Shown here in pieces: positions 30,045 to 37,843 of a stretch of 44,088 nucleotides of DNA. The DNA is from a virus. The number at the start of each line of letters is the position of its first letter. Position 1 is the first letter of the stretch. The notes beneath the pieces were generated by a model. It ran no database searches. It was given only the letters and a program-made list of their open reading frames with translations, and was not told the origin of the DNA. Made by a program: the position numbers and the translations under genes. Location of the stretch: IMG/VR virus record IMGVR_UViG_3300032053_004415, positions 1-44,088 of that record; one strand, written 5' to 3'.

Positions 30045-31016
30045 TTATAGATAACCTTTCTCTTTCAAATACATATCAACCCGATCCAGGAAAGGTTGAG
30101 GTTTTCCTTTTCCTTGTGTATGTCCTATGAAGTGAGAAATTTTAGATGAAAGACACAAACCCCAACCGCCCATTCCATCTTGTTCGTTTATTTTTCCAAA
30201 TACTGGGTGTGGCCCCCACGACCAATTTGGAACTACATAGTATTCTTTTTCATTCAAAATGTGAGGGTGTTTTCTAGATCTAGCTACATTCATTAAACTA
30301 CAAAACGATTGTTGTTGAGTTTCCAATGCCGTTCTTTGTTCCCCCCATATTTCATTTCCATCCGACCCGATAATACCAGAATAATCAAATAATGATAATA
30401 ATGAAACGAATCTGTCTGTAGACAACCAATCATCATATATTACCAAATCTATACCTTCAAATCCAGAATTAAACCCTAACAGATTTGGATTTCTATATTT
30501 GTAAATATTAACAAATTTTTCTCCATACGAAGACGATAATCGTTGAAAACATACTTTATCACAATTTTGATTGAATGGTTCATATATTAAAATAGGAACC
30601 TCATCTATTAACAATTGTAAAACGTCTTTAAAGTCGGTGTTAATTAGAATATCGTCGTCATAAATCAAATAATAACTTTTTAACAAAACTCGTCTCAAAT
30701 AATGAGGAAGTAAAATGTGATAAATATTATAGAAATTATCAAATCGTTTAATATCCTTATCACTAACTCCATATGCTATTCTGCAATAATCATTAAGATA
30801 ACTTCTAGTATACGGAGTAATATCAAATCCGTAGTTATCTATTAGATCAGACCATTTACTTTTTTCTTCTTTTCCCTCGTTATCCCATAAGATATGAAAT
30901 TCTGGTTCACAATCCATTTCCGATTCTAACATTTTGGTATGAATCTGATGTAAGGCAAAAAACGCCTGTTTGGTTTTATCCCTCATCAAGTTTGCGACCA
31001 CAACTTTGTTTTTCAT
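30045..31016 (-). CDS. Putative GT-A-fold glycosyltransferase
   Basis: 323 residues. YYLIYDDDILINTDFKDVLQ (in part) near residues 116-133 carries the DDD metal-binding motif of GT8-like enzymes. LGFNSGFEGIDLVIYDDW and IGSDGNEIWGEQRTALE near 180-230 are likely acceptor-side segments, and HFIGHTQGKGKP near 295 resembles the HF-x-G-x-x-KPW end of GT8-type proteins. It overlaps the preceding E1 beta-like gene by 4 nt. Family assignment is moderate. The operon context supports sugar transfer. Confidence 0.75.
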   Translation of the reverse strand: MKNKVVVANLMRDKTKQAFFALHQIHTKMLESEMDCEPEFHILWDNEGKEEKSKWSDLIDNYGFDITPYTRSYLNDYCRIAYGVSDKDIKRFDNFYNIYHILLPHYLRRVLLKSYYLIYDDDILINTDFKDVLQLLIDEVPILIYEPFNQNCDKVCFQRLSSSYGEKFVNIYKYRNPNLLGFNSGFEGIDLVIYDDWLSTDRFVSLLSLFDYSGIIGSDGNEIWGEQRTALETQQQSFCSLMNVARSRKHPHILNEKEYYVVPNWSWGPHPVFGKINEQDGMGGWGLCLSSKISHFIGHTQGKGKPQPFLDRVDMYLKEKGYL

Positions 31017-31567
31017 TTTATTACCTTCCAGTTTGGATCGTTATAAGCGTCTCCCCATTCTACGATGATTGTAGATTTTCCGTCTTCTCTTTCATACGCC
31101 CGGCGATATGAGTTAAAAATTTGTTCAGGTGTATCTAACCTAACAACAATAATGTTTCTACACATTAGTTCAAATACATCTGTAAAATCTCCTGTATGTT
31201 GATGGAGTGGAAAAAGTGGTTTTTCAGCTCCTATCGACGTTCTTATAATTATTTTTGTTTTATAGGGTTCAGCACCCATCAGATGTAATTTATCAATATG
31301 ATTTACTATATGATTTGTTGCCAATAACAGAAAGTTCCATCGTGGATATATACTTATAGGAACCGTACCGCCCAAAGCCAGACCAATGCTCATGCCCATT
31401 TGTAAATCTTCCGCAACAGGCATTTCCAATTTCTTTTCAATAGGAACATCTTTCAATGTATTTGTCATAGCAGTTCCTTTATACTCAACTGCTTGACCTA
31501 AAAATAATGTATCCGGCTTTTCTCCCAACCACGTCATTGTCCTTGTTAGTTCTTCGGCATATTTCAT
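31013..31567 (-). CDS. TPP enzyme beta-half (E1 beta/pyrimidine-domain-like)
   Basis: 184 residues. MPVAEDLQMGMSIGLALGGTVP (in part) near residues 48-68 has the glutamate that activates TPP. ISIYPRWNFLLLATNHIVNHIDK (in part) and QHTGDFTDVFELM follow the order of E1 beta of 2-oxoacid dehydrogenases. The C-terminal transketolase-like domain is absent. The pair partner (alpha half) is at 31570-32208, 2 nt upstream. No E2/E3 genes are present, so a dehydrogenase complex is unlikely. Carboligation of an acyl unit to a keto-sugar is a plausible inference. Confidence 0.82.
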   Translation of the reverse strand: MKYAEELTRTMTWLGEKPDTLFLGQAVEYKGTAMTNTLKDVPIEKKLEMPVAEDLQMGMSIGLALGGTVPISIYPRWNFLLLATNHIVNHIDKLHLMGAEPYKTKIIIRTSIGAEKPLFPLHQHTGDFTDVFELMCRNIIVVRLDTPEQIFNSYRRAYEREDGKSTIIVEWGDAYNDPNWKVIK

Positions 31568-31569
31568 AA

Positions 31570-32208
31570 TTAAAATTGTATTCGTTTTCCCGTCCCGGCA
31601 TGAGAATATTTATCTAAATTATACCAATAATACCACAAATTTGACGACACTTTTATTATTTTATCGTTAATTTTTTCTGGTTCGTATGATAATTTGTTTG
31701 TGTTCCATGCCGCGTATGTATCAGTACAAACACTCTTTCCATTATTTTCAATTACATATGTAATAGGTAAACCGAAATTAGTAGCATATTTATAATTTTC
31801 ATGAAAACACCCACTTTCAGAAGTCATGTCCCCGATAAAACACCAAACGTGGTTAGACATTTTTTTTCTCTTAATATCTAATGCTGTTCCGTTAGAAATA
31901 GGAATAATACCCCCAACAATAGAAGAAGAAAATATTTTATATTGAGGATAACAGAGTGCCATAGATCTTCCATCAATAATATCTTTTTTAAGAACATCCC
32001 AGGGAACACCCTTTAATAATACGTGATAGTGTGATCTCCACGAACAAAATATATAATCATCGTCATTTATATGAGAAAAAATTTCTATTAATTGGTTTTC
32101 ATTATTACATGATAAATGGATAACGGAACGAATCGTTTTATTTTCGAAACAATAGGCAATTTCATCCTCAAATTTAATTAAGTCTTCTTTTGTATATTTT
32201 CGTATCAT
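31570..32208 (-). CDS. TPP enzyme alpha-half (E1 alpha-like)
   Basis: 212 residues. SWRSHYHVLLKGVPWDVLKKDI (in part) near 71-92 and SSSIVGGIIPISNGTALDIK (in part) near 115-134 follow the E1 alpha order. FIGDMTSESGCFHENYKYA (in part), then VIENNGKSV near 145-180, is the TPP/Mg motif GD-x(n)-NN. The protein is shorter than E1 alpha of pyruvate dehydrogenase (about 330-400). Together with the next gene it makes a second split TPP enzyme in the operon, distinct from the transketolase-like pair. Confidence 0.84.
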   Translation of the reverse strand: MIRKYTKEDLIKFEDEIAYCFENKTIRSVIHLSCNNENQLIEIFSHINDDDYIFCSWRSHYHVLLKGVPWDVLKKDIIDGRSMALCYPQYKIFSSSIVGGIIPISNGTALDIKRKKMSNHVWCFIGDMTSESGCFHENYKYATNFGLPITYVIENNGKSVCTDTYAAWNTNKLSYEPEKINDKIIKVSSNLWYYWYNLDKYSHAGTGKRIQF

Positions 32209-32217
32209 ATAATAGTG

Positions 32218-33588
32218 TTAAAGTTCATATACATATGTGTTTGGTTTTTCATAATCGTCTAAATTCTTTTTTGGGTTTATTTCATATGCTAATTTTTGTA
32301 ATTTTCTAAGTTCATCTATGGACAATTTATCACTATCCATCACTCCTGGATGTTGTTTTCCATAATCATCCCAGTTGTTCGTCAGAATTTTAAGTCCGTA
32401 TTCGTGATTTTCTGCTTGTTTCCTTAATAATGTTCCAGGATAAGGACAAGCAATAGGAAATGATGTCGAATATATATCCAAACTTTTTGCATAATAGATA
32501 TTTCTCATTGCAGAATCGTATGTTTCTCCTGGTAATCCTAAAATGAAACATCCTACAGAAATTATGTCTGCATCTTTTGCCCACTTAACTGCTTGTTTGG
32601 CCTCTTCTGCAACAACTCGTTTTCCCATTATTTTTAACATTTCGTCATCGCCATGTTCAAATCCGAAGAAAATATAATAACACCCAGATTTTCTCATAAG
32701 TTTAAATAATTCTGGAGTTACAGTATCAACTCTTGTTGAACATGACCATTTTAGTTTCTTGTTTATACCTTTATCTATCATGGTTGTAAACAATTTTTCG
32801 TTCCATGTAGGATTGACCGTGAATGTTTCATCTAATACAGTCAATGCTTCGCATCCAAAATCCACTATATTTCTTTCCATTTCAGCTATAACAGATTCTA
32901 CCGATCTTGAAATTCTCCTTTTACCGAACATTCTTGAACAAAAATTGCAGGTAAAAGGACACCCTCTGCTCGTCACGATAGGTAATTCCAACTTTGTTCT
33001 GTGTGGATCTGAACCAGGATATTTTGATAAATCAAATTCTTCCCAAGCTGGAAATGGTATTGAATCCAAATCGAGAAGTTTGTTATTGACGGTTTTACTT
33101 AACTTTCTGGTTATAATTCCTGGTATTACACTTAAATCGTTTAAGTTATTTAAAATTTTTGGGAACAAGTTTTCAGATTCTCCACATACAACAAAATCGA
33201 ATGTGGAAAATTCAGAAAGAGTTTCAAATGGTATAGCGGTAGTATGCGGCCCGCCGACACCTATCACAATATCTGGAAAATTTTCTTTTATTTTTTCTGC
33301 TACATACGCGGCAGATTTTATTTGAACTGTGAAAGCTGTAAAACCAACAACGGTTGGATGTGTATCCTTGATAATTTTTAATATGCCATCAACATCTATT
33401 TCGTAAGCGGCCATGTCAACATATTTAGTGTTGATGTTTTCTTTTTTTGATATAGCTAACAAATATCCCATGCCCATATGTGGTGGTTGTTGTCGTTGAA
33501 TTTTTTCATCGACTTTCATTTTGTCTTTACGAAGTCGTTCTGAATTTAAGTTTGCACAAGGATTAATTAATAAAAAATCTAGTTTCAT
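32218..33588 (-). CDS. B12-binding-domain radical SAM protein
   Basis: 456 residues. The N-terminal 150 residues have the fold of cobalamin-binding radical SAM proteins (MGMGYLLAISKK, TVVGFTAFTVQI, VIGVGGPHTTAIP). The radical SAM core begins at SRGCPFTCNFC (C210, C214, C217), and FGFEHGDDEMLKIMGK follows near 290. Such enzymes often methylate or rearrange unreactive carbons. In a sugar operon it may C-methylate or otherwise alter a sugar carbon. It needs B12, as does the phage's ribonucleotide reductase. It overlaps its upstream neighbour by 4 nt. Confidence 0.88.
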   Translation of the reverse strand: MKLDFLLINPCANLNSERLRKDKMKVDEKIQRQQPPHMGMGYLLAISKKENINTKYVDMAAYEIDVDGILKIIKDTHPTVVGFTAFTVQIKSAAYVAEKIKENFPDIVIGVGGPHTTAIPFETLSEFSTFDFVVCGESENLFPKILNNLNDLSVIPGIITRKLSKTVNNKLLDLDSIPFPAWEEFDLSKYPGSDPHRTKLELPIVTSRGCPFTCNFCSRMFGKRRISRSVESVIAEMERNIVDFGCEALTVLDETFTVNPTWNEKLFTTMIDKGINKKLKWSCSTRVDTVTPELFKLMRKSGCYYIFFGFEHGDDEMLKIMGKRVVAEEAKQAVKWAKDADIISVGCFILGLPGETYDSAMRNIYYAKSLDIYSTSFPIACPYPGTLLRKQAENHEYGLKILTNNWDDYGKQHPGVMDSDKLSIDELRKLQKLAYEINPKKNLDDYEKPNTYVYEL

Positions 33589-34541
33589 ACTATTTTTCTG
33601 TAATAATCTAATAGAAACTGAACGCTATCAGACAATTTATATTTTGGTTTCCACGATGTTTTATTTACAAATTTATCTATGTTTGGAATTTGCATGGTCA
33701 CGTCCACGGGCCTTAATAACTTTGGATCTTGTTCGTGAGGAACGTCAGGCAATATAGAATAAGATAATAATTCTTTAAGAAAATCTCCAACGGTCAACAC
33801 GTCGGTGCCTCCTATATTGTATTCTTCTCCATAATTACACATATTGGCCGAAACCCAATATGCGTCGGCAGTATCTCTGACATCCATTAGTGTTCTTGTT
33901 GAATCCAAATTTCCGTATGTAATTTTATCGCGTTTTCCCTTCTCAACTTCGACTAATTGTCTGGCAAATGCACTCGAAAAAATATCCGGTCTTCTGGGGT
34001 TGATATATGTAAATGCTCTTGTAATTACACATTTTATTCCATACGAACAATAGTAAGATTTGACCAACTTCTCTTGAGTCAGTTTACTAATAGCATATAC
34101 ATTGACGGGATCTAATCTGTGGGTTTCTACAATGGGTGTATCCTCTTTTCTTACTTGTCCGTAAACCTCCGAAGTTCCGGCATAGTGAACAATCGTCGGT
34201 AATTTCAATATTCTAATGGCTTCTAATAAGTTGATGGTGGAATCCACGTTGTTTTTCAATACGGCAATGGGATTGACGAAACACAATCTTACATTGGCGT
34301 GAGAAGCCATATGAAAAATATAATCGGGCCGAACTTCGTCTAAAACTCTGATGGTAGAACTTAAGTCGGTCAAATCACATTCATGAAGAAATATTCCATC
34401 CTTAATATTTTCAAGATTTTTATTTGACCCGTTGGTGTGCCATCTGGCTATTCCATGAACTTCCATATTAGGAACATCAACCAAATATTCCGCCATATAA
34501 CTGGGACCGCTTCCGTTTATACCTGTTATTAGTGATTTCAT
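33585..34541 (-). CDS. GDP-mannose 4,6-dehydratase/reductase-like SDR
   Basis: 318 residues. SLITGINGSGPSYMAEYL is a GxxGxxG-like motif with a serine/proline variation. MASHANVRLCFVNPIAVLKNN (in part) and AGTSEVYGQV are the SDR landmarks, and YAISK near 150 is the catalytic YxxxK. The ending LRPVDVTMQIPNIDKFVNKTSWKP (in part) matches the GMD/RMD group (LRP-x-DV-x-x-x-x-x-D-x-x-K). It would act on a GDP-(deoxy)-sugar. Whether it is the dehydratase or the RMD-type 4-reductase cannot be told by eye. Confidence 0.85.
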   Translation of the reverse strand: MKSLITGINGSGPSYMAEYLVDVPNMEVHGIARWHTNGSNKNLENIKDGIFLHECDLTDLSSTIRVLDEVRPDYIFHMASHANVRLCFVNPIAVLKNNVDSTINLLEAIRILKLPTIVHYAGTSEVYGQVRKEDTPIVETHRLDPVNVYAISKLTQEKLVKSYYCSYGIKCVITRAFTYINPRRPDIFSSAFARQLVEVEKGKRDKITYGNLDSTRTLMDVRDTADAYWVSANMCNYGEEYNIGGTDVLTVGDFLKELLSYSILPDVPHEQDPKLLRPVDVTMQIPNIDKFVNKTSWKPKYKLSDSVQFLLDYYRKIV

Positions 34542-34542
34542 G

Positions 34543-35022
34543 TTATGTATTTTCGGATTTTAAAGTTCCGTCTTCGTTAATTTCATCATATGGCGGAATG
34601 GTAAATTCTGCTAACACATCAGAGATTGGAGGAGGGTCAAATATGTTTCCTACTACTTTAGTAAAGGTTGATATTAAACTTCCATCGATATTTCCATCTT
34701 TATACCTCAATGTTATTAAAGGTATATTGATACCTCCATCTGACAAAATTCTAAAAGAAACGAGCGTATCACAAAATATAACTTTCCCTTTCTCACCATC
34801 GTTATAAATTGTTTCAACAATATCTCCTTCATATACATCAACACCGTTGGAATCTTTGATACCGGTATATTGTTGAACAGAAATTGATTTGTTGTTCGTT
34901 AGATCTTCCAAAAAAGAATTGAGTGTTGCAGATTTGGGGTCGCCAAGATTCTCCAAAAACAAATCATTAACCCATTTATTCAACGAATGGGACCACACTC
35001 TAAATTTAAACTTTCTACTCAT
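34543..35022 (-). CDS. YopX-domain protein
   Basis: 159 residues. RKFKFRVWSHSLNKWV at the start and SVQQYTGIKDSNGVDVYEGDIVE (in part) near 48-70 are the hallmark of the YopX family found in many phages, whose function is unknown. The tail (DEINEDGTLKSENT) is acidic. The ATG overlaps the stop of the RfbH-like gene. It is an odd presence in a sugar operon. It could be a cargo gene carried along with the others. Confidence 0.85.
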   Translation of the reverse strand: MSRKFKFRVWSHSLNKWVNDLFLENLGDPKSATLNSFLEDLTNNKSISVQQYTGIKDSNGVDVYEGDIVETIYNDGEKGKVIFCDTLVSFRILSDGGINIPLITLRYKDGNIDGSLISTFTKVVGNIFDPPPISDVLAEFTIPPYDEINEDGTLKSENT

Positions 35023-36353
35023 AAATTTTTCATAAACCTTTCCAAAACTTCTCCGATATAATCAATTTGTTCTTTAAGAAGAACCGGGCTCGTCCCCAAG
35101 AAAAACGTGTCGGTAGTGACTTTAGTAGCATTAGGATACTTATCTTTAGGTATATTGTATGCTGCTTCTTCCAGACCGGCATATGCTGGTTGAAGTAATA
35201 GATTACCACCAAAATAATTTCTTGTCTGTATTTTATTATCCTCAAAAAATTGGCAAATATCCGATCTCTTGAACGTAACACCGTCTTTAATAGTCAAAGG
35301 AAATGCAAACCAACTTGGCTTGGCTTTTTCTGTCGCTCTTGGAAGAATAAAACGATCCTCGTATGGTAGAAACTTTTCCATCAACCATTCATAATTCTGT
35401 ATTCTTCTGGCATGGATTTCAGGCAATCGTTCGATCTGCTCTAATCCGATAGAACACTGTAGTTCAATAGGCTTTAAGTTATAACCAATTTCTTCATACA
35501 CATATTTGTGGTCAAACACATAATCTGGCATAGATGGTAGCCAATTGGAAAATCTTTTCTTACACATACCACATTTGAGAAGATTTTGTTTCTTTCCTAC
35601 ACAATAACATCCTCTACCCCACTCTCTCAAACTTCTAACTATGGTTTCCTGTTCTTTTGTTCTACAGGCCACAAAACCTCCTTCTCCCATTGTAATGTGA
35701 TGAGCCGGATAAAATGAACAGGTAGCCAGTTCTCCGAAACTACCCAACAGTTTTCCGTCATATGTAGTTCCAAGAGCATCACAACAATCTTCCAATAGAA
35801 TCAACTTGTATTCCTTTACAAGATTCATCAACTTATCCATGTTGGGTGGGTTAGCTAATACATGAGCGAATGTGATGGCTCGTATATCTTCATGTCTTTC
35901 CAAAGCGCTTTCTACACGATCAACATCAAGGTTTAGATTATCCAATTGAATATCTACAAAAACTGGCTTAAAACCAAATTGGAGTAGTGGATTGAGTGTA
36001 GTAGGAAATCCTGCTACAGGAGTTAAAATTTTCGTTCCTTTCGGAAAATTATACAACCTTCTTGAAGTTAATGCTGCCATCATAAGAAGGTTAGCACTTG
36101 AACCGCTATTCGTGACGATGCCGTATTCCTTACCTAACAATGGAGGAAACTTCCGCTCAAATTCCATTGCTTCTTCTCCGAGAACCAACCACCCTTTAAG
36201 AAATGTATCTATAGCTCTGATATATTCTTTTGAAGAAAGATATGGTCCAGAATATTGAACCCAATCTTCTCCTGGTTTCCAAGTTTTAGAAGATTGTTTT
36301 TCTTCTACGTATTCTTGGACAAGACGAAGGATTTGTTGTAACTTTTCTTCCAT
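35019..36353 (-). CDS. rfbH: RfbH-like PLP/Fe-S nucleotide-sugar 3-dehydrase
   Basis: 444 residues of the DegT/DnrJ/EryC1 fold. The PLP-binding lysine is replaced by histidine in SFYPAHHITMGEGG (H218), as in the E1/ColD deoxygenases. CYC (249-251) and CGMC (261-264) stand where RfbH carries the [2Fe-2S] ligands. WGRG and the HKY-x-Y-x-x-IGYNLK run match RfbH. Known RfbH removes the C3 hydroxyl of CDP-4-keto-6-deoxyglucose toward 3,6-dideoxyhexoses. The second domain and length agree. A TTGACT-N16-TATATT promoter precedes it on the minus strand, with the start codon almost at the predicted start of the RNA. Confidence 0.92.
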   Translation of the reverse strand: MEEKLQQILRLVQEYVEEKQSSKTWKPGEDWVQYSGPYLSSKEYIRAIDTFLKGWLVLGEEAMEFERKFPPLLGKEYGIVTNSGSSANLLMMAALTSRRLYNFPKGTKILTPVAGFPTTLNPLLQFGFKPVFVDIQLDNLNLDVDRVESALERHEDIRAITFAHVLANPPNMDKLMNLVKEYKLILLEDCCDALGTTYDGKLLGSFGELATCSFYPAHHITMGEGGFVACRTKEQETIVRSLREWGRGCYCVGKKQNLLKCGMCKKRFSNWLPSMPDYVFDHKYVYEEIGYNLKPIELQCSIGLEQIERLPEIHARRIQNYEWLMEKFLPYEDRFILPRATEKAKPSWFAFPLTIKDGVTFKRSDICQFFEDNKIQTRNYFGGNLLLQPAYAGLEEAAYNIPKDKYPNATKVTTDTFFLGTSPVLLKEQIDYIGEVLERFMKNL

Positions 36354-36363
36354 AACAATGACT

Positions 36364-36391
36364 AATATACAGTATAAAACCTGAAAGTCAA
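36364..36391 (-). promoter_or_regulatory. Internal sigma70-like promoter for the rfbH-like gene
   Basis: On the minus strand TTGACT (36391-36386), a 16-bp spacer and TATATT (36369-36364). The predicted start near 36357 is about 4 nt before the ATG at 36353, so the RNA would be nearly leaderless. No Shine-Dalgarno is seen. It sits in one of the few gaps in the operon (42 nt). Confidence 0.55.
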
Positions 36392-36395
36392 TTTT

Positions 36396-36920
36396 TTATT
36401 TATTTGAATCTCCTAAAGCGTCTCTTTCTGATAAAATAGGCACAATAGGTAAATAAATATCAAGATCATTCCATCGAATTGTTATTTGTTTTCCTTTTCC
36501 ACTATAATATTCAGTCTGTTTGTAAGAAAACACACAAAACTCTGACAAACAAAGATGCCCGTTAACAAAACCAGCTGGAACTAAAATTTGTAATTTATTA
36601 GAGTCATTAATTGTAAATTTTTCATGTTTTTTATAATTTGGAGAATCCTTTCTCATGTCGGCCACAATCAACAAAATTTCCCCCTTTAAACACTGTATCA
36701 ATTTCCATGTTTTACTATCACCATGAAGACCACGAAAGACATTCTGCCGGGAAATAGAAACATCATCCTGAATAAATCTTAGAGGTTTTCCGTCGAAATC
36801 AGTTAAAATAGAATACTTTTCTTCGTTGAAAGTTTCTACATAAGTTCCTCTAAAATCATAAAAAATTTCTGGCTGAATGATTTTTACTTCCCAGAGTATT
36901 TTACTGCTTTCAATGTTCAT
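36396..36920 (-). CDS. RmlC-like sugar 3,5-epimerase
   Basis: 174 residues, the expected length for the RmlC cupin family (about 180). Motifs: PEIFYDFRGTYVETFNEEKY (near 17-36), FIQDDVSISRQNVFRGLHGD (near 49-68, with the FRGLH catalytic histidine region), KLIQCLKGEI and PAGFVNGHLCLSEF. It would epimerise C3 and/or C5 of a 4-keto-6-deoxy sugar. In Campylobacter such an enzyme acts on GDP-4-keto-6-deoxyheptose. It overlaps the next upstream gene by 4 nt. Confidence 0.88.
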   Translation of the reverse strand: MNIESSKILWEVKIIQPEIFYDFRGTYVETFNEEKYSILTDFDGKPLRFIQDDVSISRQNVFRGLHGDSKTWKLIQCLKGEILLIVADMRKDSPNYKKHEKFTINDSNKLQILVPAGFVNGHLCLSEFCVFSYKQTEYYSGKGKQITIRWNDLDIYLPIVPILSERDALGDSNK

Positions 36921-37843
36921 AATTTTTTCAAATGTTGTACGTTAAAATAAACTGAATCGTGAGGGTTGACCACACGTTTTTTGTTTATTATAAAATATAT
37001 CTCTTCTGCGCCGTTTTCAACAGTATATATAGGTGTCCATCCAAGATTTTGATACTTATCAAAGTTAATTTTGTAGTTTCTAGAATCTTCAAATTCCTTT
37101 TCGGTCAATTTTATTTCTACATTTGGAATGGCTAACGCTATTTTTTCAGCCACATTTCTGATGGTATAGTTAGCATATGTCAAATTAAACACCCCACGAA
37201 TATTGTTTTGAAGACCAAATAAAATCGCTCGGCTAACATCTCTCACATGCAGTATTGGCCTCCACTGTTCGCCCCCAAAAACTGAAAGACATTTTTCGGT
37301 GGCTGCTTTGTATGCCAAATAATTGACTATCAAATCCAAACGGAGCCTTGTAAAGAAATCCCCCAACCCAAACAATGTTCCCAATCTAAAAACAAGATGG
37401 TTTGAGTGGTTTTTTGTAATGTATTGTTCGGCTTCTAATTTGGTTTCCCCGTATAATGAAATGGGATTGGTAGGAGAAGTTTCATCCAACATCCCCTCAT
37501 TAATGCCGTAAACGGAACAAGTAGAAGTAAATACAATCTTTCCTTTATAATTATCTACTAACCATTTGACCGTATTAACATTGACTTCTCGGGTCAATGT
37601 GGGATTTACATCACATGCTTCGGCACCAACTATAGCTGGCAACCATACGACAATATCATATTCGTTTATATTATTAAACGTTTTTGGATCTCTTACATCA
37701 CCGTTGATGAACCTAATTGGCTTCATATATCTGGTTTCATATAGAAGGTTATCTATTACGGTCACTTCATGGTTGTTATCAGTAAATAAATCTGTAAGAT
37801 AACCACCAACATATCCTGCACCACCAGCTATCAATATTTTCAT
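36917..37843 (-). CDS. Extended-SDR nucleotide-sugar epimerase/reductase
   Basis: 308 residues. IAGGAGYVGGYLTDLF is the GxxGxxG motif, VIDNLLYETRYM carries the acidic NAD-binding residue, FTSTCSVYG the catalytic serine/threonine and YGETK (near 130) the YxxxK pair. WRPILHVRDVSRAI is the usual R-x-x-x-H-V-x-D segment. It is closest in layout to the gene at 40252 (same YGETK and LRLDL blocks), so the two are probably paralogues. The start overlaps the stop of the fused nucleotidyltransferase gene by 4 nt. Confidence 0.88.
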   Translation of the reverse strand: MKILIAGGAGYVGGYLTDLFTDNNHEVTVIDNLLYETRYMKPIRFINGDVRDPKTFNNINEYDIVVWLPAIVGAEACDVNPTLTREVNVNTVKWLVDNYKGKIVFTSTCSVYGINEGMLDETSPTNPISLYGETKLEAEQYITKNHSNHLVFRLGTLFGLGDFFTRLRLDLIVNYLAYKAATEKCLSVFGGEQWRPILHVRDVSRAILFGLQNNIRGVFNLTYANYTIRNVAEKIALAIPNVEIKLTEKEFEDSRNYKINFDKYQNLGWTPIYTVENGAEEIYFIINKKRVVNPHDSVYFNVQHLKKL

